Positions 6,634 to 15,617 are shown, counted from the first letter of the stretch. The stretch is 64,000 nt of DNA from Clostridiales bacterium (GCA_015056145.1 SVGY01000008.1:48333-112332); one strand, 5' to 3'. Notes: generated from the sequence alone by a model not told the origin. Translations and numbers: made by a program.

Positions 6634-9036
6634 ATGAAGAAACTGTTGGCTCTGCTTCTGGCTGTTTCCATGCTGTTCGGCATGGTAGCTATGGCAGAAG
6701 ACGCGGTTGTCGGCACTCCCCTGGTTGTTGCTACCGACACCCTGTCTGAAAAGTTCAGCCCCTACTTCGCCGATACTGAGTACGACCAGAATGTGGTCGA
6801 AATGACTCAGTTGGGCATGATGACCACCGACCGTGTGGGCGGTATCATCTACAATGCCATCGAAGGCGAAACCGTTAACTACAATGGCACCGATTACACC
6901 TACACTGGCCCCGCAAACATCAGCGTAGTGTATGACGAAGCCACCGACATCACCACCTACACCGTGAAGATCCGTGAGGACCTGAAGTTCTCCGATGGCG
7001 AGCCCGTAACTGCTGACGACATCATCTTCACCTACTATGTATATCTGGATCCCAGCTATGCTGGCTCCACCACCCTCAACAGCTATGACATCCTCGGTCT
7101 GGACGCTTACATGACCCAGATCCCCGAGGCTTCTCTGGAAGCTGTTGTGACCGTGTTCGACGCTCTGGTTGCTGCCGGCCCCGAATACACTGTGACCGAA
7201 GCCGATCCCTTCACCAAGGAGCAGTATGATGCTTACTACGGCTCCGTGAAGGCTCTGTGGACCGCCGACGTGCAGGGCATCGTGGACTATGTGTACACCA
7301 ACTACTGCACCGAAGACTACGCTCCTGCCATTGGCAAGACCGTGGACGAAATCGGCGCTTCCGACGGCCTGAAGGTTGCCTTCGGTATGGCTATGTGGGG
7401 CTTCGGTACTGTTGATGGCACCGTGCTGACCACCGCCTCCGGCGAGACCTTCGACCTGGCTACCGACGTGCTGCCCACCGCTGAGGACTACTACGAGGCT
7501 GCTTATGCCAAGTATGCAGGAAGCTTCGATGCTTACCTGGCTGCTGGCGAATCCGCTACCGGTACCACTACCGATGCTCTGAACACCGAGACCATGGCTA
7601 CTCTGGCTTCCGCTCAGGGTGTTGACATGACCGCTGGCGTTCCCAACATCTCCGGTATCAAGAAGCTGGATGACTACACCGTTGAAGTGAAGGTTAAGGG
7701 CTTCTCCGCTCCCGCTGTTTACAGCATCTGCGGCCTGGCCATCACCCCCAAGCACTACTACGGCGACGGCACCTATGACTACGAAGCCAACAACTTCGGT
7801 CATCCCTTCGGCGATCTGACCTGCGTGCAGGAAAAGAACGCTGCTCCCATGGGCGCTGGCCCCTACAAGTTTGTGAAGTACGAGAACCGCGTTGTGTACT
7901 ACGAAGCCAACGAGTTCTACTACAAGGGCGCTCCCGCTATCGCTACCGCTCAGTATAAGGAAACCAACTCTGCTGAAGTTGCTACCGCTGTGCAGACCGG
8001 CACCGCCGACGGCGGCGAGCTGAACGGCACCAAGGCTAACTTCGAGATGCTGCGTTCCTACAACAGCAACGGCGAAGTGACCGGCGACGTGGTTACCACC
8101 TACTCCGTGGCTAACCTGGGCTATGGCTACATCGGCATCAACGCTGATACCGTTAACGTAGCCGGCGAACCCGGCTCCGACGCTTCCAAGAACCTGCGCA
8201 AGGGTCTTGCCACCGTCCTGGCCGTGTACCGTGACACCGCTTTCGACTCCTACTACGGAGACGCTGCTTCTGTCATCAACTACCCCATCTCCAGCACTTC
8301 CTGGGCCGCTCCTCAGGCAACTGACGAAGGCTATCGTGTAGCTTTCTCCGTGGACGTAGATGGCAACCCCATCTTCACCGCTGACATGACTACCGAAGAC
8401 AAGTACGCCGCTGCCCTGCAGGCCGCTATCGGCTACTTCAAGGCTGCCGGCTTCACCTTCAACGAAGAGAAGGGCCAGTTCGAGACCGCTCCCGAAGGCG
8501 CCAAGCTGTCCTACGAAGTCATCATCCCCGCTGATGGTATCGGCGATCATCCCTCCTTCGCTATCCTGACCGACGCCAAGGCTGCTCTGGCTACCATCGG
8601 CATCGAGCTCAAGATCAATGACCCCGCTGACTCCAACGTGCTGTGGGATTCCATGGACGCTGGCACCCACGAACTGTGGTGCGCTGCTTGGGGCTCCACC
8701 ATTGATCCTGACATGTATCAGGTTTACCACTCCTCCAACATCGTTGGTCTGGGCGGTTCCGACTCCAACCACTATCACATCCAGTCCCCTGAACTGGACG
8801 AGATGATCCTGGAAGCCCGTAAGTCCTCCGACCAGAGCTACCGCAAGGTTCTCTACCGTGCCGCTCTGGAAGAGATCATGGATTGGGCCGTGGAAATCCC
8901 CGCCTACCAGCGTCAGAACATCGTCATCGCAAGCTCCGTGCGCGTTGACACCGCTACCGTGACCCCCGACGTCACCACCTACTGGGGCTGGCTGTCCGAA
9001 ATTCAGACCATGAAGATGGTTGAGGCTGCTCAGTAA
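6634..9036 (+). CDS. oppA: Peptide ABC transporter substrate-binding protein (SBP family 5, OppA/DppA-like)
   Basis: 800 residues, against ~520-560 usual. The N-terminal signal peptide (KKLLALLLAVSMLFGMVAMA) ends in an Ala-x-Ala site and has no lipobox Cys, unusual for a Gram-positive solute receptor. Family 5 landmarks: VKIREDLKFSDGEPVTADDIIFTY, APMGAGPYKFVKYENR and the C-terminal region WAAWGSTIDPDMY-like stretch with LDEMILEARK. Roughly residues 150-330 are an insertion rich in Ala, Tyr, Thr and Asp between the DDI..TY region and the GIKKLDDYTVEVKVKG strand. It should capture peptides and deliver them to the permeases encoded downstream. Codon use is very biased (high expression). A GC hairpin follows the gene, probably raising its mRNA relative to the downstream genes. 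Confidence 0.9.
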   Translation: MKKLLALLLAVSMLFGMVAMAEDAVVGTPLVVATDTLSEKFSPYFADTEYDQNVVEMTQLGMMTTDRVGGIIYNAIEGETVNYNGTDYTYTGPANISVVYDEATDITTYTVKIREDLKFSDGEPVTADDIIFTYYVYLDPSYAGSTTLNSYDILGLDAYMTQIPEASLEAVVTVFDALVAAGPEYTVTEADPFTKEQYDAYYGSVKALWTADVQGIVDYVYTNYCTEDYAPAIGKTVDEIGASDGLKVAFGMAMWGFGTVDGTVLTTASGETFDLATDVLPTAEDYYEAAYAKYAGSFDAYLAAGESATGTTTDALNTETMATLASAQGVDMTAGVPNISGIKKLDDYTVEVKVKGFSAPAVYSICGLAITPKHYYGDGTYDYEANNFGHPFGDLTCVQEKNAAPMGAGPYKFVKYENRVVYYEANEFYYKGAPAIATAQYKETNSAEVATAVQTGTADGGELNGTKANFEMLRSYNSNGEVTGDVVTTYSVANLGYGYIGINADTVNVAGEPGSDASKNLRKGLATVLAVYRDTAFDSYYGDAASVINYPISSTSWAAPQATDEGYRVAFSVDVDGNPIFTADMTTEDKYAAALQAAIGYFKAAGFTFNEEKGQFETAPEGAKLSYEVIIPADGIGDHPSFAILTDAKAALATIGIELKINDPADSNVLWDSMDAGTHELWCAAWGSTIDPDMYQVYHSSNIVGLGGSDSNHYHIQSPELDEMILEARKSSDQSYRKVLYRAALEEIMDWAVEIPAYQRQNIVIASSVRVDTATVTPDVTTYWGWLSEIQTMKMVEAAQ

Positions 9037-9079
9037 TCAAACTGAAAAGCATCAACTCCCCATTAGATGCTAATTAAGC

Positions 9080-9119
9080 GCTCGGGCCACCTCCCGCTTC
9101 GGCGGGGGGTGGCTTGAGC
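9080..9119 (+). other. Strong intercistronic stem-loop between binding protein and permease genes
   Basis: An 18-bp stem, left arm 9080-9097 and right arm 9102-9119, with three G-U pairs and a TTCG loop. No poly-T follows, so transcription should read through. Stem-loops in this position are known to protect upstream binding-protein mRNA from 3' decay and set receptor excess over the membrane components. Confidence 0.7.
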
Positions 9120-9169
9120 CACATTGATGAGTACGGGGAGATAAAACCTTTTGGGGAGGGAATGCACAA

Positions 9170-10165
9170 GTGTGGAAGTTTATTGTCAGACGTATCGGTC
9201 TGGCCCTTATCATCATCCTATGCGGTTCATTTATCATTTACGGCGTAATGCGCTGTATGCCCACCTCCTTTGTGGAAGGGCTCGCACGGCAGCGTGCAGC
9301 CGCCAGTGCCACCACCGGCGGTGCCAGCTATGAGGAATGGCTGGAAAAACTTAACGAAGCCTATCACATGAACGACGACGTTTTTACCGGCTTTACCAAC
9401 TGGCTCCTGAATGTTCTCAAGGGCGACTTTGGTGAAAGCTGGAAATATGGTATGCCCGTAACCGAAAAGTTCAACGATGTTATCTGGTATTCTGTCGTTT
9501 TGAACGTGGTTACCCTTATTTTGCAGGTTGCCATTTGTATTCCGCTGGGTATTCAGGCCGCAAGGCATCAGTACAGCGGTTTTGACTATGGCATCACCGT
9601 TTTTGCTATGCTTTGTATATCGTTGCCCACTTTCTTCCTGGCAACGGTTCTCAAATATATTTTCGCCGTTAAGCTTGGATGGTTCGACCTGTACGGTATC
9701 GTTGGCAGGCTCCACGAGCAGCTGACTCCCGGCGGCAAGATCCTGGACATGCTCCATCACATGGTGCTGCCCACCCTTACGCTGACCATGCTCAACATCG
9801 GCGGTCTGACCCGCTACACCCGTACCAATATGCTGGAAGTGCTCAATGCTGACTACATCCGCACCGCACGGGCAAAGGGTCTGTCCGAAAAGGTGGTTAT
9901 CAACCGTCATGCTTTCCGCAATACGCTGATTCCCCTGGTCAGCTACATGAGCTATCTGGTGCCCAGCCTGTTCAGCGGCTCCATGATCACCGAGACGCTG
10001 TACCAGATCCCCGGTATCGGCTATATCGCCTACGATGCCATGGTGGCTGGCGACCTGCCCTTCACCATGTTCTATTCTGTATTCGGCCTTGTGCTGACCC
10101 AGATCAGCCTTATGCTGGCCGATATTATGTACGCCGTGGTTGACCCCCGTGTGCGTGTAAACTGA
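9170..10165 (+). CDS. oppB: Peptide ABC transporter permease, OppB/DppB family
   Basis: 331 residues with about six membrane segments, the usual size for the family. It starts with the typical VRRIGLALIIILCGSFIIYGVMRCMP segment and carries the permease EAA loop in YIRTARAKGLSEKVVINRHAFRNTLIPL near residues 225-255, which docks the ATPase. The sequence ETLYQIPGIGYIAYDA near the end is also typical. The start is GTG at 9170, with GGGGAGGG 9 bases upstream; a nearby ATG at 9162 is out of frame. The gene is second in the opp-like operon and pairs with the OppC-type subunit 21 bases downstream. Confidence 0.9.
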   Translation: MWKFIVRRIGLALIIILCGSFIIYGVMRCMPTSFVEGLARQRAAASATTGGASYEEWLEKLNEAYHMNDDVFTGFTNWLLNVLKGDFGESWKYGMPVTEKFNDVIWYSVVLNVVTLILQVAICIPLGIQAARHQYSGFDYGITVFAMLCISLPTFFLATVLKYIFAVKLGWFDLYGIVGRLHEQLTPGGKILDMLHHMVLPTLTLTMLNIGGLTRYTRTNMLEVLNADYIRTARAKGLSEKVVINRHAFRNTLIPLVSYMSYLVPSLFSGSMITETLYQIPGIGYIAYDAMVAGDLPFTMFYSVFGLVLTQISLMLADIMYAVVDPRVRVN

Positions 10166-10186
10166 CGGAAAGGAGGAGCGTAAACA

Positions 10187-11965
10187 ATGTCTGAAACCAA
10201 CAATACCAACAATGCCAACAATGCCAACAATGCCAACACAAATCAGAATCTTTCTCTGGACGACGGCCGCCGGGTTAAAGTTCTTTCTCCCGGAATGATG
10301 GTTTTCAAGCGCTTCATCCGTAACCGTCTTGCCATCGCTGGTATCTGCATCCTGGTATTCATGTTCGCTTTTTCCTTCCTGGGCGGCATTGTGAGCCCCT
10401 ACGAGCAGGATCAGGTTTTCAACAAGCATGACTTTGCCAGCAAGGAATTCTCCCGTGCCAAGGTCAACGATTCCTTCGGCTTGGTGTATCAGGAGGGCAA
10501 AAGCCTGCCCAATCTTGCAAAGGCGAAGTTCAATGAAACTGTCAATGCAGGCAAGACTTCCTTTGTAGTCAGCGAAACCAACTACAGCATTAACAAGATT
10601 GCCGATGATTTCTTCAGCATCAGCACTGCCAATGAACTGGCTAACGTGGCTGCCCTTGGAAAGATTGTAGATATCAAGCCCATTGGCGACAACGCTATTT
10701 CCGACGAGCTCAAGAGCGCGGCCACCACGGCTGTGCAGGGAAAGCAGAGCACCTTTGAGCTGGACGGCGTTACTTATACGCTGATCCCCGGCAAGGCAAA
10801 GAGCTATGTGCTTTCCAGCTTTGAGGATATTTCTCTGGCCAGCAAGCTTACCTATGATGCATATGCTCCCGAGAATCTTTCCCTTATCCAGAATTTTGAT
10901 TTCCGTCTGCTGAGCGAAACTGCCATGCATGCGGGCGAAACCTCTTTTGAATATGACGGTGTGACTTACGGCATGGATATCGAATCCGAGACCGCAGCCA
11001 CCATCTATACCGGCGAGGGCGAAGAAAAAACCCTGGTTGCCAGAGTTACCAACGTGACCGTTAACCCTGTCATTTCTGGTATGTTCCTGCCTGTGGAATA
11101 CAAAGAGGCTGTGCGCAATGCCATCGCAAACCATGAAAGCACCTTTGATTTTGTGAATGACGAAGGCACCGCCGAAAAGAATACCGTTAAGCTGGAAGAC
11201 CACAACTATGTGGTTTACACTGAGCAGAAAACGCTGCTGATCGACATGTATTCTTCTCCCAGCAAGGCTCACTGGCTGGGTACTGACGATCACGGCATGG
11301 ACGTGCTGACCCGTCTTATGTACGGCGGCCGTATCTCCCTGATGGTCGGTTTCATCGTTGTGTTCCTGGAAATGCTCATCGGTATTATCATCGGCGGCGT
11401 TTCCGGTTACTTCGGCGGCTGGGTGGATACCCTGCTGATGCGTTTTGTTGACCTGTTCAACTCCATTCCCTATTATCCCATGATGATCATCGCCGGCGCT
11501 CTGATGGACGCCTTCGAGGTCAACCCCTATACCCGTATTTTCATGCTGATGGGTATCATGGGCATTATGGGCTGGACCGGTATTGCCCGTACCGTTCGTG
11601 GCCAGATCCTGTCCCTGCGTGAGCAGGACTTCATGGTTGCCACCGAGGCTACCGGTATCCGTATCAGCCGGCGTATTTTCCGCCATCTGGTGCCCAATGT
11701 TATGCCTCTGCTTATCGTGCAGGCCACCATGTCTCTGGGCGGCATCATCCTCACGGAAGCCACCCTGTCCTTCCTGGGCCTGGGCATCAAGTACCCGTTG
11801 GCTTCCTGGGGTACCATTATCAACTCCGCCAGCAACATTTATGTAATGTCTAACTACTGGTTCATCTGGATTCCCGCAGGCGTACTGATCGTGCTCACCG
11901 TGCTTGGCTTCAACTTTGTCGGTGACGGTCTGCGTGATGCCTTTGACCCGAAGATGAAGCGATAA
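10187..11965 (+). CDS. oppC: Peptide ABC transporter permease, OppC/DppC family, with large extracytoplasmic insertion
   Basis: 592 residues, about twice the family norm of ~300. Residues 4-21 are an Asn-rich tract made of a 9-base DNA repeat. Residues ~48-70 are membrane segment 1. Residues ~75-355 form an insertion between segment 1 and the conserved HWLGTDDHGMDVLTRLMYGG at ~362-381. The insertion holds four imperfect ~60-residue repeats with the pattern A-x-x-x-G-x-x-S-F-x-x-x-G-V-x-Y (AGKTSF, QGKQSTFELDGVTY, AGETSFEYDGVTY, ANHESTFDF). The C-terminal ~230 residues are a normal permease domain with the EAA loop in RGQILSLREQDFMVATEATG. The insertion should face the cell exterior and might contact the similarly enlarged receptor; this is inference. 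Confidence 0.9.
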   Translation: MSETNNTNNANNANNANTNQNLSLDDGRRVKVLSPGMMVFKRFIRNRLAIAGICILVFMFAFSFLGGIVSPYEQDQVFNKHDFASKEFSRAKVNDSFGLVYQEGKSLPNLAKAKFNETVNAGKTSFVVSETNYSINKIADDFFSISTANELANVAALGKIVDIKPIGDNAISDELKSAATTAVQGKQSTFELDGVTYTLIPGKAKSYVLSSFEDISLASKLTYDAYAPENLSLIQNFDFRLLSETAMHAGETSFEYDGVTYGMDIESETAATIYTGEGEEKTLVARVTNVTVNPVISGMFLPVEYKEAVRNAIANHESTFDFVNDEGTAEKNTVKLEDHNYVVYTEQKTLLIDMYSSPSKAHWLGTDDHGMDVLTRLMYGGRISLMVGFIVVFLEMLIGIIIGGVSGYFGGWVDTLLMRFVDLFNSIPYYPMMIIAGALMDAFEVNPYTRIFMLMGIMGIMGWTGIARTVRGQILSLREQDFMVATEATGIRISRRIFRHLVPNVMPLLIVQATMSLGGIILTEATLSFLGLGIKYPLASWGTIINSASNIYVMSNYWFIWIPAGVLIVLTVLGFNFVGDGLRDAFDPKMKR

Positions 11966-11980
11966 GCGGGAGGAAATATC

Positions 11981-13141
11981 ATGAAAGCAAACAAAAAAGG
12001 AACTGGCTATATTTCTGCCAGAGAATCCCGCAAGATCAGCAAGGAGAACATCAAAATTACCCGTGCCTACGAAAAGAAGCGGGAGCGCAAGAATGTGCCG
12101 GAATCCGAGTACCTCACCACGATGAAGAACCCGGAGAACGTTGTGGAGTTTGATAATCTTCACACCTACTTCTTCACCGACATCGGCACGGTGAAGGCAG
12201 TGGACGGCGTTTCCTTCGATGTACCCATCGGCAAGACTGTGGGTATCGTGGGTGAATCCGGCTGCGGCAAGAGCGTTACCAGCATGTCTTTGATGCAGCT
12301 GGTGCAGCGGCCTACCGGCCAGACCGTTGCCGGTGAAATGCGCCTGAACCTTGGCGAAAAGGCTTACGATGTGGCCAAGATGCCCCTGGAAGCCATGCAA
12401 AAAATCCGTGGCAATGTGATCTCCATGATTTTCCAGGAGCCTATGACCAGCCTGAATCCTGTTTTCCGTATCGGTTTCCAGCTGGATGAGGTCATCTCCC
12501 TGCATAATCCCGAAATGAGCGATGAGGACGTAAAGGCCCGCTCCATCGAGGCTATCAAGATGGTTGGCATCGCTGATGCAGAGGGCGTTTACAATCGCTA
12601 TCCTCACGAGCTCTCCGGTGGTATGCGTCAGAGAATCGTTATCGCCATGGCGCTGGTATGTAATCCCCGGCTTATTATCGCCGACGAACCCACCACCGCT
12701 CTGGACGTTACCATTCAGGCGCAGATTCTGGAACTGCTGCGCAATCTGAAGTCCCAGATCAACGCTTCCATCATGCTTATTACCCACGACCTTGGCGTTA
12801 TTGCGGAAATGGCGGACTATGTTGTGGTTATGTATGCCGGTCGTGTTGTGGAAAAGGGTCTGGCTCAGGAAGTGTTCCTGGATCCCCGCCATCCCTACAC
12901 CATCGGTCTGATGCAGTCCAAGCCCGTTATCAACAAGACGGTTGACCGGCTCTACTCCATTCCCGGCGCAGTGCCCAACCCCATCAATATGCCCGACTAC
13001 TGCTACTTCCGTGATCGCTGCGAAAAGTGTGTGGAACGCTGCAACGGCGAATACCCGCATGAAATGCGCATCACCGATACCCACATCGTGAGCTGCTGGC
13101 GGTATTTTGACGAAGACAAGGGAGGCGAGCAGAATGTCTGA
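11981..13141 (+). CDS. oppD: Peptide ABC transporter ATPase, OppD/DppD family
   Basis: 386 residues. A ~50-residue, Lys/Arg-rich N-terminal extension precedes the nucleotide-binding domain. Walker A GESGCGKS is at 91-98, the ABC signature LSGGMRQR at 211-218, Walker B LIIADEP at 231-237, and the H-loop in LITHDLG at ~260-266. The C-terminal oligopeptide-transporter extension includes the Cys motif C-x5-C-x2-C-x3-C (CYFRDRCEKCVERC), the arrangement associated in Opp/Dpp ATPases with an iron-sulfur cluster. It hydrolyses ATP to drive peptide import with OppF. It begins 15 bases after oppC and overlaps oppF by 8 bases, implying coupled translation. Confidence 0.92.
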   Translation: MKANKKGTGYISARESRKISKENIKITRAYEKKRERKNVPESEYLTTMKNPENVVEFDNLHTYFFTDIGTVKAVDGVSFDVPIGKTVGIVGESGCGKSVTSMSLMQLVQRPTGQTVAGEMRLNLGEKAYDVAKMPLEAMQKIRGNVISMIFQEPMTSLNPVFRIGFQLDEVISLHNPEMSDEDVKARSIEAIKMVGIADAEGVYNRYPHELSGGMRQRIVIAMALVCNPRLIIADEPTTALDVTIQAQILELLRNLKSQINASIMLITHDLGVIAEMADYVVVMYAGRVVEKGLAQEVFLDPRHPYTIGLMQSKPVINKTVDRLYSIPGAVPNPINMPDYCYFRDRCEKCVERCNGEYPHEMRITDTHIVSCWRYFDEDKGGEQNV

Positions 13142-14138
13142 AGTAAAGAAGAACGTGGTGGAGGTCAAGAACCTTTGCAAGTACTTCCCCATTAAGGCGG
13201 GTCTGTTCGGCCGTGTGGTTGGCCATGTTCACGCAGTGGATGATGTGAGCTTTGCCATCAAGCAAGGCACCACCATGGGTTTGGTGGGCGAATCCGGCTG
13301 CGGCAAAACCACCATCGGCAAAACCATCCTGAACCTTACCCCCAAGACCAGCGGCGAGGTCATCTTCAACGAAGAAACCAAGCTGGACGAAATGACCCAC
13401 AAGGAACTGCAGGCTTTCCGCCCCAAGATCCAGATCATCTTCCAGGATCCCTACTCCAGCCTTTCGCCCCGTCTGCCCGTTGGCGAAATCATTGGCGAGG
13501 CAGTCCGTGAGCACGGACTGGTACCGGAAAATGAGATCGACGATTATGTTACCCGCATCATGAAGGCCTGCGGCCTGCATGAATACCAGAAGGATCGCTA
13601 TCCTCATGAATTTTCCGGCGGACAGCGGCAGCGCATCTGCATTGCCCGTGCCATCGCCCTGAATCCGGACTTCATCGTGTGCGACGAGCCTGTTTCCGCT
13701 CTGGACGTGTCCATCCAGGCCCAGATCATCAACCTGCTGGAGGACCTGCAGAAGGAGTTTAATCTCACTTACCTGTTCATCAGCCATGACCTGTCTGTTG
13801 TGCAGCACATTTCCGACACCATCGGCGTTATGTACCTGGGCAATATGGTGGAGTTCGCCAGCAAGGAGGACATCTTTGCAGAGCCGTTGCATCCCTATAC
13901 TCAGGCCCTGTTCAGCGCTATTCCCGTGCCGGATCCCACGGTGAAGATGAACCGCATCATTCTGGAAGGAAACATTCCCTCCCCCTCCAATCCTCCCAGT
14001 GGCTGCAAGTTCCATACCCGCTGCCGCAACTGCAAGGGTGTGTGCTCTGAAAAGGCACCCCGCTCCATCGAAGTGAAGCCCGGTCACACCGTGGCCTGCC
14101 ACATCTACGACCCGGAGAGCGGTTATGACCAGGAATAA
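13134..14138 (+). CDS. oppF: Peptide ABC transporter ATPase, OppF/DppF family
   Basis: 334 residues. Walker A GESGCGKT is at 52-59, with ABC signature FSGGQRQR, Walker B FIVCDEP and H-loop FISHDLS. The C-terminus has the same C-x5-C-x2-C-x3-C pattern (CKFHTRCRNCKGVC) as OppD. The start ATG at 13134 lies inside the last codons of oppD (8-base overlap) with GGGAGG about 8 bases upstream; an in-frame upstream extension to 13107 is unlikely. It is the partner ATPase of OppD and completes the five-component importer. It overlaps the next small gene by 14 bases. Confidence 0.92.
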   Translation: MSEVKKNVVEVKNLCKYFPIKAGLFGRVVGHVHAVDDVSFAIKQGTTMGLVGESGCGKTTIGKTILNLTPKTSGEVIFNEETKLDEMTHKELQAFRPKIQIIFQDPYSSLSPRLPVGEIIGEAVREHGLVPENEIDDYVTRIMKACGLHEYQKDRYPHEFSGGQRQRICIARAIALNPDFIVCDEPVSALDVSIQAQIINLLEDLQKEFNLTYLFISHDLSVVQHISDTIGVMYLGNMVEFASKEDIFAEPLHPYTQALFSAIPVPDPTVKMNRIILEGNIPSPSNPPSGCKFHTRCRNCKGVCSEKAPRSIEVKPGHTVACHIYDPESGYDQE

Positions 14139-14403
14139 TCGGGATAAGCGCAGCAATCTGCCAGAGGGCGACGACGGACGTACCATTGCCAACATGAATG
14201 TGGAAGGCATGCCCTGGTATACGCCGGAACGCCCGGGTGTACCAGGCTATGTTACTGAGAAGCAATTCAAGGACGGCCTGGATAAGAAACAGATGCGCAT
14301 GTACACAGCAAGCGCCCTGAAAGCTGGGCTGCTGGTAACGCTGATCATGTGCGCCGGAATTGTTCTGTTCGTGGCATTCTGCGTATATATCTGGTTTAGG
14401 TGA
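14125..14403 (+). CDS. Small single-pass membrane protein at the end of the opp operon
   Basis: 92 residues. The first ~60 are hydrophilic (NLPEGDDGRTIANMNVEGMP, WYTPERPGVPGYVTEKQF) and the C-terminus is one membrane helix, SALKAGLLVTLIMCAGIVLFVAFCVYIW. It overlaps the end of oppF by 14 bases and is directly followed by a terminator, so it is the last gene of the transport operon. Family not recognised. Position suggests an accessory or stabilising subunit of the transporter, but nothing in the sequence proves it. Confidence 0.7.
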   Translation: MTRNNRDKRSNLPEGDDGRTIANMNVEGMPWYTPERPGVPGYVTEKQFKDGLDKKQMRMYTASALKAGLLVTLIMCAGIVLFVAFCVYIWFR

Positions 14404-14410
14404 AAAAACA

Positions 14411-14457
14411 AGCCCATTGTGAATCTGTCAAATGGATTCACAATGGGCTTTTCCTTT
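14411..14457 (+). terminator. Rho-independent terminator of the opp-like operon
   Basis: A perfect 15-bp stem, AGCCCATTGTGAATC (14411-14425) with GATTCACAATGGGCT (14435-14449), loop of 9, followed by TTTCCTTT. Confidence 0.9.
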
Positions 14458-14471
14458 ATATGAATGCAAAG

Positions 14472-14498
14472 AAAAACCACCCAAAAAGGGTGGTTTTT
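14472..14498 (-). terminator. Terminator of the wall-anchored surface protein gene
   Basis: AAAAACCACCC (14472-14482) pairs with GGGTGGTTTTT (14488-14498) around an AAAAA loop. It is symmetric and can act in both directions. It lies 18 bases beyond the stop of the minus-strand gene ending at 14517. Confidence 0.85.
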
Positions 14499-14516
14499 AA
14501 ACGCTGGAGACTGGAT

Positions 14517-15617
14517 TTACCGAGCCTTGCCCAGCTTCTTGCTTGCCAGCAGGATGCCAGCCACGGCAACGGCCATGAGGGTCATCCACAGGACGATGTT
14601 GCTGGTGTCGCCGGTAACAGGGGTGTTGGTGGGAGGAATGACTTCCTCTTCCTCTTCCTCTTCCTCTTCTTCCTCTTCTTCTTCCTCTTCGGGGATGGAA
14701 TCACCCAGGTACCAACGATCGCCAACCTTAACGGTGGATTCGCCGGGAACGATCAGAGAAGCGTCGGGATCCTGAGAGAAGGAACCGCCGGAAATGAAGC
14801 CTTCGATCACATCACCGGCGCCGTTAACAGAGCGGACGGGGCCATTGAATTCGCCGCCGGTTACGCTTACGCTCAGGTTGGAGGTATCGGTGTTGCCATA
14901 GATGTACAGAGCATCATTGGTGTTGGCGTTGAATTCGCCATCGCTGATATTGATAACGGCCTTGTTGGCTTTGGCGTTAGCATCGTGGAGCTGAACACGG
15001 CCGGTGAAGGTACCGCCTTCAATGTTCAGAGTGCCGGTGTTGGTGGTGGAGTTAGCAAATACACGGGTGGCAATGTAGTAGGGAGAATTGATGACGCTAT
15101 CACCCTTGATGGTGGTGGTAGCATCGCCCAGAGTGTTGTTGGTGCGGGTATCCACAACGTAGCTGATCTGGCTGGAAACATTGGTGAGGTTTTCCAGATT
15201 GGCGCCATCGATGATCAGGGTAGCCTGATTGTTGGTGACGGTGTTGTGGGTGTAAGAGTAGTTGTCGCTGGGACCGGTGTACACATAGGTAGCCTTGCCG
15301 GTGCCCTTGCTGTCGGTAATGGTCAGCTTGCCGCCTTTTTCAACAAGGATCATTTCGGTGTTGGCAGTGTTCTTGCTGGTGCTGCCGCTAAGGGTGTAGC
15401 CGTTGAGATCGATGGAGGTGGTAACGGCGGATACCTTAACAGTGCTGTCGCCAAGGTCGATGTTTGCGCCAAGGACGACATCGCCACCGGCGGCTGCAGC
15501 AGAGATCAGGTCGGATGCAGTGGTTACAGTGGGTACAGTATAATCAGCCATTGCTGCACCGGTGAGAACCAATGCCATCATCAGTACGATGGCGAAGAAG
15601 AGGGACTTCATTTTCAT
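14517..15617 (-). CDS. Cell-wall-anchored surface protein with poly-Glu linker and PVTGD sorting motif
   Basis: About 366 residues. It has a signal peptide (KMKSLFFAIVLMMALVLTGAAMA) and a Thr/Asn-rich beta-helix-like body of short strands (LTITDSKGTGKATYVYTG, LNIEGGTFTGRVQLHD, ISDGEFNANTNDALYIYG) resembling right-handed beta-helix adhesins. A run of about 17 Glu follows, then a sorting signal TNTPVTGD, a hydrophobic helix and a KKLGKAR tail. PxTGD is an LPxTG-like variant. The ATG at 15617 is preferred because AAGGA lies about 11 bases upstream; another ATG at 15629 is too close to it. The poly-Glu tract is encoded by GAG/GAA repeats prone to slippage. The sole sortase in the window (class C) may not be the one that anchors this protein. 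Confidence 0.8.
   Translation of the reverse strand: MKMKSLFFAIVLMMALVLTGAAMADYTVPTVTTASDLISAAAAGGDVVLGANIDLGDSTVKVSAVTTSIDLNGYTLSGSTSKNTANTEMILVEKGGKLTITDSKGTGKATYVYTGPSDNYSYTHNTVTNNQATLIIDGANLENLTNVSSQISYVVDTRTNNTLGDATTTIKGDSVINSPYYIATRVFANSTTNTGTLNIEGGTFTGRVQLHDANAKANKAVINISDGEFNANTNDALYIYGNTDTSNLSVSVTGGEFNGPVRSVNGAGDVIEGFISGGSFSQDPDASLIVPGESTVKVGDRWYLGDSIPEEEEEEEEEEEEEEEEVIPPTNTPVTGDTSNIVLWMTLMAVAVAGILLASKKLGKAR

Noticed and set aside
9227..13192. 1321-codon minus-strand open frame opposite the peptide transporter genes
   Set aside because: Shadow of oppB, oppC and oppD, which have full family motifs and ribosome sites; the antisense translation is His- and Gly-rich without domains.
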